The notes beneath the pieces are model-generated. The model searched no databases. It saw only the letters and a list, made by a program, of their open reading frames with translations, and was not told the origin of the DNA. DNA of 51,885 bases from an uncultured Collinsella sp. (GTDB lineage: Bacteria > Actinomycetota > Coriobacteriia > Coriobacteriales > Coriobacteriaceae): NCBI GenBank assembly GCA_900547125.1, contig URFU01000002.1:1-51885 (forward strand). Reading direction: 5' to 3'. The position numbers and the translations under genes were made by a program. Shown here in pieces: positions 8,604 through 16,130 of the stretch (positions are counted from its first letter, which is position 1; each line of letters begins with the position of its first letter).

Positions 8604-9305
8604 ATGATTGAGATGAATGCTGTAGCCGCCGGTACCGAGCTTGACGCCGCGCGCGACGCGGGCCGCGAGGGTGCGTCCGCGGGCTGGTGCGCTTGGAGCG
8701 CGGGCGAGGCGTCGTTGACGTTTTCGCTGGTCGTGCGCCCGGACGTGAACATGCATGCTTTCCACGGCCTGCCGTTTGTGGCGGCGATGGGCATGATGGA
8801 CGCGCTCGTGGGCACGGCGTCGACGCCGGGCCTGGGCCTTGCCGGCAAGGTGGGCATCCAGTGGCCGAGTGACATCGTGTGCGGCGCGCCTGCGTTTGAG
8901 ACGTCGTTCGCGCGCGTCGCCGTCAACGGCGGCGCCGGTGCCGCGGGCATGTTCGGTGCCGTGACGGTGGATATTGAGCGTTCGGCGCTGAGCGAGCTCG
9001 GTGTAGATATGGCCGACGAAGCGCTGGTCGAAGAGTTGGCCGCCGCCCTGCTGACCCGTGTGGACACCTGGGCGGTTGTTGCCAACACGCCGCAAGGCGC
9101 CGCAGGGCCGCTGGCTCCCGTGCTGGGCGAGTACTTCGACATGGTTCCGCTGCTGGGCCGCCAAGTTGCGGCGGTGTCGCCCAACGGCCTGCCGCTTGCG
9201 GTCGGTGTGTTTGCGGGCCTGGATATCTGGGGCCGCGCGACTATCAAGACCGATGCCGGCGAGCAGGAGTTTCCGCCCGAGGCCGTACGGATTCGCGGGC
9301 TGTAA
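8604..9305 (+). CDS. Degenerate biotin--protein ligase-like protein
   Basis: Starts on the base after the folP-folK stop, so it is probably co-translated with it. The middle (LGLAGKVGIQWPSDIV) matches the K-W-P-N-D core of biotin protein ligases, and the C-terminus (GVFAGLDIWGRATIKT followed by PPEAVRIRGL) matches the small C-terminal ligase domain. The usual biotin-binding G-R-G-R-x-G loop is degenerate here (about aa 20-27, AGREGASA), and the N-terminal S-T-N strand is absent. It may be a divergent BirA, a non-catalytic relative, or a truncated gene. The neighbourhood (folate, coaX) suits a cofactor role. Confidence 0.7.
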   Translation: MIEMNAVAAGTELDAARDAGREGASAGWCAWSAGEASLTFSLVVRPDVNMHAFHGLPFVAAMGMMDALVGTASTPGLGLAGKVGIQWPSDIVCGAPAFETSFARVAVNGGAGAAGMFGAVTVDIERSALSELGVDMADEALVEELAAALLTRVDTWAVVANTPQGAAGPLAPVLGEYFDMVPLLGRQVAAVSPNGLPLAVGVFAGLDIWGRATIKTDAGEQEFPPEAVRIRGL

Positions 9306-9341
9306 CGCGAGGCGCCAGCGCTCAAAGATAACGATGACAAC

Positions 9342-9377
9342 AGAAGCCCTTCTCGGCTTGCACCGGGGAGGGCTTCT
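9342..9377. terminator. Terminator-like hairpin after the biotin-ligase-like gene
   Basis: AGAAGCCCT (9342-9350) pairs with AGGGCTTCT (9369-9377), with further pairing inside. There is no T-run downstream on the plus strand. Confidence 0.5.
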
Positions 9378-9406
9378 GCGTGACCCGAGAGAATAGCCGC
9401 GTCGAT

Positions 9407-9449
9407 CCTATTCCTCAAAACTGAAAATTTTTCAGTTTTGAGGAATAGG
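9407..9449. repeat. Perfect 21-bp palindrome between convergent genes
   Basis: Arms 9407-9427 and 9429-9449 are exact complements with a 1-nt centre (core CTGAAAATTTTTCAG). It sits between the convergent biotin-ligase-like gene and coaX. It probably ends transcription from both sides; a cruciform or repeat origin is possible. Confidence 0.8.
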
Positions 9450-9506
9450 CTTGGCGAACGTTTGCGGGGGCTGTGGCATCGGGCGTGCTCGACTTAAGCC
9501 CCTGCC

Positions 9507-10280
9507 TTACCCCAGCTCCTGCATGCGGCGGTAGATTTCGCAGATACCCTTGATGGTGAGCTGTCCATCGACCACGTCGAAGGCGTCGGTCGAATCGGCG
9601 ACGATGCCGGCGAGACCGCCTGTGGCGATAACGGTGGCATCCTCGCGGCCCAGCTCGCGCTTCATGCGCGCGACCAGGCCCTCGGCCATGGCGGCGGCGC
9701 CCATCACGGCGCCGACCTTGATGCACTCCTCGGTATCGCGGCCGATGGCGTGCTCGGGCGCCTCGAGCGGAACGCTGGCGAGCTTGGCGGCTCGGGCGGC
9801 AAGTGCGTCCATGGAGATGCGGATGCCCGGCGCGATCGCCCCGCCAATGTAATACCCGTCCTCATCGATGACGTCGATATTGGTCGCGGTGCCAAAGTCC
9901 ACCACGATTGCCGGTGCGCCGTAGAAAGTCTCTGCCGCAACGGCGTTGGCGACACGGTCGGCGCCTACGGCCTGGGGGCGCGCCGCGCGCAGCTTGGTCA
10001 CCGCGGCCGTCTGCGGCCCGATGACGATGGCGTCCGCGGCAATGCGGTCGGCCACGGCGTGCCACTCGCGCGAGAGCTGCGGCACCACGCCCGCAAAGGC
10101 GATCGCGTCGACCGCGTCGAGCGAAAGGCCGTACATCTTAAAGAAACCCATCAGGCGCACGTGGATCTCGTCGGCGGTATAGGAGCGGTCGGTGGGCATG
10201 CGCCACGACTGCACCAGCTCGTCTCCGTCAAACAGGCCCATGGCCGTCTGCGTGTTTCCCATATCGATAGCGAGCAGCAT
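9507..10280 (-). CDS. coaX: Type III pantothenate kinase
   Basis: Phosphorylates pantothenate, the first step of coenzyme A synthesis, in the cytoplasm. It has the ASKHA-fold signatures DMGNTQTAMGLF (aa 6-17), GADRVANAVAA, VVDFGTATNIDVID and YIGGAIAPG. 257 aa is the normal length. The chosen start (MLLAIDMGN) has GGGAG about 7 nt upstream; an ATG 7 codons earlier is less likely. A TACAAT box (minus strand, 10317-10322) lies just upstream but has no good -35. Confidence 0.94.
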   Translation of the reverse strand: MLLAIDMGNTQTAMGLFDGDELVQSWRMPTDRSYTADEIHVRLMGFFKMYGLSLDAVDAIAFAGVVPQLSREWHAVADRIAADAIVIGPQTAAVTKLRAARPQAVGADRVANAVAAETFYGAPAIVVDFGTATNIDVIDEDGYYIGGAIAPGIRISMDALAARAAKLASVPLEAPEHAIGRDTEECIKVGAVMGAAAMAEGLVARMKRELGREDATVIATGGLAGIVADSTDAFDVVDGQLTIKGICEIYRRMQELG

Positions 10281-10417
10281 GTCTACTCCCAGTGTTGGCA
10301 TAAAAGGACGCGCACCATTGTATACGCGCCGTCGACGGCGCTCGGCTGCGATTCGTTTACGGTGATGCGGACTGAGGGGTTTTAAATATGAAGGAATTAT
10401 GCTCTACGAGATTTTCC

Positions 10418-10446
10418 TTGCCGTTTACCGAACTCCCACGTAATAT
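10418..10446 (+). promoter_or_regulatory. Promoter of the initiator tRNA gene
   Basis: TTGCCG (10418-10423), exactly 17 bp, TAATAT (10441-10446). It ends 31 bp before the tRNA. This is the best sigma-70-type match in the window. Confidence 0.75.
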
Positions 10447-10477
10447 TCTTTCTTGCGCACATGAGGCGCCCAGACAT

Positions 10478-10554
10478 TGCGGGGTGGAGCAGTCTGGTAG
10501 CTCGCCGGGCTCATAACCCGGAGGTCGTAGGTTCAAATCCTGCCCCCGCGACCA
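10478..10554 (+). tRNA. Initiator tRNA-fMet (anticodon CAT)
   Basis: A 77-nt cloverleaf with anticodon loop CTCATAA, encoded CCA end (10552-10554), TTCAAAT T-loop and A73. The anticodon stem carries three consecutive G-C pairs (GGG opposite CCC), the initiator hallmark. Positions 1 and 72 are U and G, a weak pair that replaces the C-A mismatch found in E. coli and is consistent with an initiator. Confidence 0.95.
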
Positions 10555-10563
10555 AGAACTTGC

Positions 10564-10593
10564 AGCTCGTCGGCTTAGCCGGCGAGCTTTTTT
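10564..10593 (+). terminator. Rho-independent terminator of the tRNA gene
   Basis: AGCTCGTCGGC, TTA loop, GCCGGCGAGCT, then TTTTTT. A strong stem and T-run placed 10 nt after the CCA end. Confidence 0.88.
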
Positions 10594-10641
10594 ATTATCC
10601 AGGGACCATCTTTCGGTCCAATTTTCGGTCTCTCAAACAAA

Positions 10642-11098
10642 ATCTCAATCTGTAACATCTAGACCCGATCTGGGTGGCTAGGTGTTACAGATCGAGATAT
10701 ACCGATGGGTTGGGTCCCGTTTGTCTAAATCTGTAACACGAGGAGTGATTTTTGTCGTCTAATTGTTACAGATCAAGATTATTCGGAAGCCCGGTTTGGT
10801 TTGTCTCGATCTGTAACGCCTAGGGCCGGTTTTGGTCGATAGATGTTACAGATCGAGACGTTTTGTTGGGAGGGTTTCTATTGTCTCGATCTGTAACAGG
10901 TAGGGGTCAAAAGTGGGTCTAGATGTTACAGATTGAGATGTTTGGTCGGACCGAATTTGTTCGTCTCGATTTGTAACATCTAGGGTCGTTTTGGTCTGTA
11001 GGTGTTACAGATCGAGATTTTCCGACGGAACGCTTCCGTTTGTCTTGATCTGTAACAGCAAGACCCGGTTTTGCCGTGTAACTGTTACAGATTGAGAC
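10642..11098 (+). repeat. Array of six 57-bp inverted repeats with 80-bp period
   Basis: This fills the gene-free stretch between the tRNA terminator and the flavin reductase. Six units start at 10642, 10723, 10803, 10883, 10963 and 11042. Each has a 16-nt left arm (consensus RTCTCGATCTGTAACA), about 25 nt of partly conserved centre (often CTAG near one edge and a GGTTTTGG core), and the complementary right arm. Units are separated by 23-24 nt of different sequence. Viewed otherwise, twelve copies of one 16-mer alternate in orientation every 39-41 bp. Most differences between paired arms remain G-U pairs in a plus-strand RNA. No ORF is supported here. Function unknown: a multi-hairpin RNA, a protein-binding array, or a repeat family. 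Confidence 0.93.
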
Positions 11099-11239
11099 AA
11101 ACCGACGGGCCGCCCCGCCCCATCCACCTGCCGTCACCTGATATTCGCCGATTTCCGTTGTGCCGCTGTACCCCCATGTCATATCCTCTAGACAACTACG
11201 TGGCATCATCGCCGCCGCGCCTACAAGAGAGGAATGTCC

Positions 11240-13270
11240 ATGACCGCACCTGCATCCAAGCTGCTCCAGCCCATTACGGTTGGCCCCCTTGAGCTCAAGA
11301 ACCGCATTATGTTCCCGCCGCTTACCACCGGCTACGAGGAGCGCGACGGTTCCATTGGCGAGCGTAGCCTGGCTTTTTACGAGCGCCTGGCCCGTGGCGG
11401 CGTGAGCTACATCGTCATCGGCGACGTCGCTCCCGTTATGACCGCAAGCCCCACGCCCAAGCTGGCGACCGACGCCCAGATCCCCACGTTTAAGGCGCTG
11501 GCCGACGCCGTCCACAAGCACGGTGCCAAGGTCGCGCTGCAGCTGTTCCACCCCGAGTACGACGTGCCCGGCGTCGGCCGCATGGTCATGGGATCCATGG
11601 CCGCCGCCAAGGCCGCGCAGGAAGCCAAGGCCGCCGGTGACGAGGAGACCTTTGCCGCCAAGATGGCCGAGTCCAACGAGATCCGCAAACAGGCCTATGC
11701 CAAGCTGCACCACGATATGCAGCACTTCGTGAACGAGGCGAGCGTAGAGCAGCTCACCCAGATCAAGGAGGCTATCGCTGCCTCGGCCGCTCGCGCGCAG
11801 CAGGCCGGAATCGACGCCATCGAGGTCCACGGCGACCGCCTGGTGGGTTCGCTGTGCTCGGCCATCCTCAACAAGCGCACCGACGAGTACGGTGGCTCGT
11901 TCGAGAACCGCGTCCGCTACGCGCTCGAGGTCGTTGCTGCCATTAAGGAAGCCGCGCCGCAGCTGATGGTGGAGTACAAGCTCCCCGTGATCATGGAGAA
12001 CCCCGACGGCACGCCGCGCGGTAAGGGCGGCCTGCAGCCCGACGAGGCCTGCGAGTTTGCCAAGCTGCTCGAGAGCGCGGGCATCGACATGATCCAGGTT
12101 GCACAGGCAAATCACACCGGCAACATGGGCGACACCATTCCGCCCATGGGCGCCATGCCCTACAACTGGACGCTGCCCGTGGCCGAGCGCGTCAAGGCCC
12201 TGGTCTCCGTGCCGGTGGCAACCGTCGGTCGTGTTGTCTCGGACGAGGCCGGCGAGAAGATTCTGGAAGACGGCGCGGCCGACATCATTGCCTATGGCCG
12301 CTCGCTCATGTGCGACCCCGACATTGCGCTGAAGGCCGCCACGGGCGAGCCCATTCGCGAGTGCCTCAACTGCAATAAGGGCTGTGTCGACGCGATTCAA
12401 AACCGCAAGTACATCTCGTGCGTGCTCAATGCCGAGAACGGCGACGAGGCGACCATCGCCATCAAGCCGGGCGAGGGCGACAAGAAGATCGCCGTGGTGG
12501 GCGGCGGTATTGCCGGCCTGGAGGCCGCGCGCGTGGCGGCCAAGCGCGGCTACGACGTGACCGTCTACGAGGCGAGCGATCATCTGGGCGGCCAGATTGT
12601 GCTGGCGGCCGCGCCCCCGCGCAAGGACGAGATCATGCGCTCGGTCGAGTACTACGAGAAGATTCTGCCCGGCCTGGGCGTGAAGGTTGAGCTCAACCAT
12701 GCCGCTACCGCCGAGGACCTCAACGCCGCCGACGCCGCGATTGTGGCCGTGGGCGCGCACGACGTGGTCATTCCCGTTCCGGGTGCCGATTCGGACAAGG
12801 TCGTCTCGAGCTGGGACGTGCTGGCCGGCAAGGTGGAGCTTACGGGCCGCGTCACCGTCATTGGCGGCGGCCTGGTGGGCACCGAGACTGCCGAGTACCT
12901 GCTGCAGCACGGCTGCGAGGTGGCGATCGTGGAGATGCTCGACAAGATTGCCGCGGGCGAGTCCGAGACCATTCTGCCGCTGATCATGAGCGACTTTGCA
13001 GAGCATAACGTGGAGCAGCACGTGAAGACCCGCCTGACCGCCATTACCGACGAGGGCGTGGAGGCCATTCGCACCACCGAGGACGGCGCCGAGGAGCCGG
13101 TGAAGATCGCCTGCGATTACGTGGTGATGGCCGTGGGCTCCAAGGCCAACGCGTTTGACCTGGACGGCGTGACGGTACCCGTGACCTACGTGGGCGACTG
13201 CTCGGGCGAGCGCACCGCCGACATCGCGAGCGCCATTCGCACGGCGTATCACGCGGCCAACGAGCTGTAG
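11240..13270 (+). CDS. NADH:flavin oxidoreductase, old-yellow-enzyme type with Fe-S and FAD domains
   Basis: A 676-aa enzyme of the 2,4-dienoyl-CoA reductase / BaiCD / enoate reductase family. The N-terminal FMN barrel spans about aa 1-360. Cysteines C375, C378, C382 and C394 (CLNCNKGC, then ISCVLN) match the 4Fe-4S ligand pattern. The C-terminal part has two dinucleotide folds (VVGGGIAGLEAARVAAKRG and VIGGGLVGTETAEYL). It probably reduces an activated C=C bond using NAD(P)H; the substrate (enoate, bile acid, steroid or dienoyl-CoA) cannot be told from sequence. ATG 11240 is preferred over 11234 because AGAGAGGA ends 6 nt before it. Monocistronic, with its own terminator. Confidence 0.9.
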   Translation: MTAPASKLLQPITVGPLELKNRIMFPPLTTGYEERDGSIGERSLAFYERLARGGVSYIVIGDVAPVMTASPTPKLATDAQIPTFKALADAVHKHGAKVALQLFHPEYDVPGVGRMVMGSMAAAKAAQEAKAAGDEETFAAKMAESNEIRKQAYAKLHHDMQHFVNEASVEQLTQIKEAIAASAARAQQAGIDAIEVHGDRLVGSLCSAILNKRTDEYGGSFENRVRYALEVVAAIKEAAPQLMVEYKLPVIMENPDGTPRGKGGLQPDEACEFAKLLESAGIDMIQVAQANHTGNMGDTIPPMGAMPYNWTLPVAERVKALVSVPVATVGRVVSDEAGEKILEDGAADIIAYGRSLMCDPDIALKAATGEPIRECLNCNKGCVDAIQNRKYISCVLNAENGDEATIAIKPGEGDKKIAVVGGGIAGLEAARVAAKRGYDVTVYEASDHLGGQIVLAAAPPRKDEIMRSVEYYEKILPGLGVKVELNHAATAEDLNAADAAIVAVGAHDVVIPVPGADSDKVVSSWDVLAGKVELTGRVTVIGGGLVGTETAEYLLQHGCEVAIVEMLDKIAAGESETILPLIMSDFAEHNVEQHVKTRLTAITDEGVEAIRTTEDGAEEPVKIACDYVVMAVGSKANAFDLDGVTVPVTYVGDCSGERTADIASAIRTAYHAANEL

Positions 13271-13296
13271 CCGAGAAAGCCATCGCGTATTGAGTG

Positions 13297-13332
13297 GGCG
13301 GGGAGTGCCGTATCGGTGCTCCCCGCCTTTTT
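13297..13332 (+). terminator. Rho-independent terminator of the flavin oxidoreductase gene
   Basis: GGCGGGGAG (13297-13305) pairs with CTCCCCGCC (13319-13327), followed by TTTTT. Confidence 0.88.
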
Positions 13333-13364
13333 GTCGATAAGAGTGTCCCTGACCAGCGGGTTCA

Positions 13365-13463
13365 GAAAATCCGAATCTCATGCACCAGAAAATCCGAATT
13401 ATATGAACACGAAAATCCGAATCGCAACCACCCGAAAATCCGAATTTGCTACAGTGGTATAGA
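13365..13463 (+). promoter_or_regulatory. Four operator-like repeats phased at 23 bp, overlapping a promoter
   Basis: GAAAATCCGAAT occurs identically at 13365-13376, 13388-13399, 13411-13422 and 13434-13445, exactly 23 bp apart. The spacer bases differ. A TATAGA box at 13458-13463 lies 17 bp after AAAATC of the last copy, so a bound factor would sit on the -35 region. The following gene is the AAA/DUF4143 ATPase. Copies roughly two helical turns apart suggest cooperative binding along one face. Confidence 0.75.
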
Positions 13464-13504
13464 AGAATCAGAAAGCAGGAACTGGAAATCTGCGGGGGTG
13501 GCTC

Positions 13505-13999
13505 ATGGCAGGTGAGAGGCTACATCGGGACGGATACATCCCACGTATCGTGGATGCGCAAATCGAGCGCTACCTTCGTGTCTTTGGCGCGGTCGAGATT
13601 GCGGGCACCAAGTGGTGCGGCAAGACGTGGGCCGCGCTCGAGCACGGGGCGTCCGCCTCGTATGTCGACGAGAATCTCGACCTCGCGCGTGCCGACCCAG
13701 CGATGATGTTGCTGGGAGACCGTCCGCATATTATCGATGAGTGGCAGCGCGTTCCCCAGATTTGGGACTACGTTAGACACGAGGTCGACCGCACCCGGGG
13801 TACGCGCGGCGCCTATATCCTCACGGGTTCCGCCACGCCTGCGTTTGGCTCAAAGGCGGAGGCGCCCGCGCATAGTGGAGCCGGCCGCATCGGCCGCGTC
13901 CGCATGCACCCCATGACGCTTGCCGAGACAGGTGAGTCCAACGGCAAGGTGAGCCTGGCGGGCTTGTTTGAGCATCGTTTTGAGCCGTGCGGGTGCTAG
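13505..13999 (+). pseudogene. AAA (AAA_14/DUF4143) ATPase, N-terminal part, ended by internal TAG
   Basis: The first 164 codons of a DUF4143-type ATP-binding protein. Walker A is GTKWCGKT (aa 34-41) and Walker B is in RPHIIDEWQRVP, then the sensor-like ILTGSATP. The frame stops at TAG 13997-13999 within the segment after SLAGLFEHRFEPCG. The remainder of the family domain follows in exactly the same reading frame, so this is a nonsense-interrupted gene and not a separate short protein. These ATPases are common, of uncertain role, and often variable between strains. Confidence 0.85.
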
Positions 14000-14809
14000 G
14001 GTTATACTCGGGGGCTTGTCTATGCCGCTGGCCGCGGCGTCGGGCCCGTGTCTTTCTATATGGTTTCGGCTGACGCCCAGCTCATCGCCCGCGAATATCT
14101 CAACACCACGTTTTCGAGCAGCTTCCCGGCGGTCGGTCTCGACCCCGATATTGCTCGTCGAGTCTCCGCATCGATCGCGCGCAATCTGGGACAGGCAACC
14201 ACGTATAAAACGATTCTCATGGATATGTTCGGTGCCGAGGAGGAGCCCGCAGCGTTTGCCGATGAGACCAAGGTGCGCAGGTACCTAGATGCCCTCAAAG
14301 GCATGTTCATTCTCGAGGAGATCCCCGGTTGGGTTCCCGCCGCGCGCGACAAACGGCGCTTTACCGTCAAGCCCAAGCGCTATCTGGCAGATCCGAGCCT
14401 TGCTTGCGCCTTGCTAGGTATGTCCTCGCGGGCGCTGCTTGCCGACTGGCAGACATTTGGTCTGGTGTTTGAGAATTTGGTCATACGCGACCTTTCGGTC
14501 TACGCACGTTCGCTCGACCTGCTGGATAGCACGCCCGTGCGCTATTATCGCGACGATTCGGGCCTTGAGTGCGATGCTATCGTGCAGTTAGCCGACGGAC
14601 GGTGGGCCGCCTTTGAGATTAAGGTGAGTGAAGATAAAGCGAGCGCCGGCGTCGAGAGCCTCAAGCGCGTTCGCAAGAAGGTCTGTGGAAATCCTCGTTC
14701 ACGCACACGCGAACCGGAGTTTATGGCCGTGATTGTGGGGGTGGGTGAGTACGCCCGCGAGGTCGAGGACGGTATCTACGTGATACCCGTTCGCGCGTTG
14801 GGGTGTTAA
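14000..14809 (+). pseudogene. AAA/DUF4143 ATPase, C-terminal part, in the same frame after the TAG
   Basis: Continues the frame of the 13505 gene without any shift. Residues such as DAQLIAREYLNTTF, VRRYLDALKGMFILEEIPGW, KRYLADPSLACALLG and GLVFENLVIRDL, then the PD-(D/E)xK-like tail (ECDAIVQLADGRWAAFEIK), are typical of DUF4143. The first ATG after the stop (14048) lacks a ribosome site, so independent translation is unlikely. One base substitution would restore a full-length protein. Confidence 0.83.
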
Positions 14810-14848
14810 GGGGCGGCACGCCGTGTGTCCGCTGCCCGGTGCCACGGA

Positions 14849-14913
14849 TTGGTGCAAGTGGTCAGGTTTGTTTGCACCATGTTGGCGCGAAGTAACCTGC
14901 CCCCTTGCACCAA
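14849..14913. repeat. 65-bp imperfect inverted repeat
   Basis: TTGGTGCAAGTGGTCAGGTT (14849-14868) and AACCTGCCCCCTTGCACCAA (14894-14913) match at 18 of 20 positions. It lies just after the broken ATPase gene. A small palindromic element or terminator. Confidence 0.6.
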
Positions 14914-14947
14914 GGGTTTGACTTTTAAGACATCATTAAGGCTTGCG

Positions 14948-14976
14948 TTGTGGAGCGAACCGCAGGTCAATGCTAT
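14948..14976 (+). promoter_or_regulatory. Possible promoter of the surface-protein locus
   Basis: TTGTGG (14948-14953), 17 bp, TGCTAT (14971-14976), about 115 bp before the first gene. Only a weak match. Nothing else is recognised in 14977-15092. Confidence 0.35.
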
Positions 14977-15092
14977 TCTTTTACCTTATCGTACGGTGTT
15001 GTATTCTGCCTGAATTCTCTACCTGCGAACAATGGATAAACGCGACCGATCGGAAAAGGATGGCAAGCCCGCAAGCAGGGCAAACGTAAGCG

Positions 15093-16130
15093 ATGAGTGG
15101 CATGGACCGACATAGCGAGCCCCAGCAGCACAAGACGGCGGCCGAGTACCGCCAGGCTGCCGACGAGCACGTGCGAACCCTCAAGGATTTCTGGAAGGAT
15201 TTCCTGGTGAGCGGCCTGTTTGTGCTGGCCGCCATCGTTGCCATCTTTGCATGCTTGGCCTGGTTTGCCGCGAATAACCGAGTGGGCGCCACGGGGAGTA
15301 CGATCGGGGCGAAGGCGGATCGGTACACGCTGACCGCCGCGGGCGAGGGTGAGTCCGGCGCGCACGTGGGCTATTACGAGCGCTCCGAGCGCACGCCCGA
15401 GGAAAAGGATGCCATCGATGGCTTGGATACGACCGACGCCATGACGGTAACGCTCGGCTCCAACCTCAACAACGAGACCGCGGGCTCTCTGTACCCGGGT
15501 GCTCGCGGCAAGATTACATTTACGGTGAAGCCGCTGGTGAGTGACCTGGACGGGGTCACGATCAATCTGTCGCGCTTGCTTAAGGTCACGAACATTGTTG
15601 GCGTTGTTGGGGACGGAGGAACGCTGGCGCCCGAGGCGGAGGCGCTCCTTGGCTTGATCAAAGGCCATGTACTGTTCTTTACGAGCTGCGACCAGAACGG
15701 GTATTACTCGGGCCGCGTGGTTGATAGCAAGATCGAGATTCGCAAGAACGCATTTTGCGAAAACGGCGATGTGACCAAGCCAACGAACAAGCCCGTCACC
15801 ATCAACCTGTACTGGGTGTGGCCGGAGTACTTCCAAAACTTCGTCCTTACCGGCAACACGAATTACTACAAGAACCTGTTTGCGGCGGCGGGCGACGCAA
15901 AGTCTGACTACGGCGCTTTGCAGGCGGACATGAACGAGCATAAAGCGAACTACTTCTATGGCGCGGCAAACGGCACGAGTGCTGCCAACGCCCCCGCGGT
16001 TTCGTCTAGCATGTCCTTCAGCGACACCGCCATCTGCTCGGCGCTGTACAACAATGCTGACGAGCAGATCGGCAATAAGGTCAAATACATCCAACTTAGA
16101 ATTAGCGCTCAGGAGGGCGTGAGCTCATGA
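15093..16130 (+). CDS. Single-span membrane-anchored surface protein 1
   Basis: Not recognised by name. A charged cytoplasmic head of about 45 aa is followed by one hydrophobic segment (FLVSGLFVLAAIVAIFACLA, about aa 38-57), W-F-A-A-N-N, and a soluble domain of about 285 aa that would face outward. The 'hydrophobic span then WF' pattern resembles the N-termini of SipW/TasA-type secreted fibre proteins seen in many gut Firmicutes and Actinobacteria; that comparison is an inference. First of four adjacent genes; its stop overlaps the next start by 4 nt (ATGA). The start is uncertain (no clear RBS; ATG 15102 is also possible). Confidence 0.75.
   Translation: MSGMDRHSEPQQHKTAAEYRQAADEHVRTLKDFWKDFLVSGLFVLAAIVAIFACLAWFAANNRVGATGSTIGAKADRYTLTAAGEGESGAHVGYYERSERTPEEKDAIDGLDTTDAMTVTLGSNLNNETAGSLYPGARGKITFTVKPLVSDLDGVTINLSRLLKVTNIVGVVGDGGTLAPEAEALLGLIKGHVLFFTSCDQNGYYSGRVVDSKIEIRKNAFCENGDVTKPTNKPVTINLYWVWPEYFQNFVLTGNTNYYKNLFAAAGDAKSDYGALQADMNEHKANYFYGAANGTSAANAPAVSSSMSFSDTAICSALYNNADEQIGNKVKYIQLRISAQEGVSS

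Noticed and set aside
8601..8606. Readthrough fusion of folP-folK with the biotin-ligase-like gene
   Set aside because: The TAG is followed at once by an ATG start and the HPPK domain is complete, so this is a normal gene boundary.
10461..10655. 64-aa ORF over the initiator tRNA
   Set aside because: It overlaps a clear tRNA and terminator.
10642..11098. CRISPR array
   Set aside because: The repeats alternate in orientation, form arms of hairpins, and the spacers are partly conserved; no cas genes are nearby.
13968..14288. A separate gene in another frame of the ATPase region
   Set aside because: The same-frame continuation after the TAG matches DUF4143, while this frame gives no recognisable product.
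15020..15095. Cyclic-di-GMP (GEMM) riboswitch before the surface locus
   Set aside because: The string GCAGGGCAAACG resembles part of the motif, but the paired GAAA loop and the GACGCAAAGCC segment are missing.
15032..15115. Small leader peptide of 27 codons
   Set aside because: It overlaps the first surface gene and has no ribosome site or conserved features.
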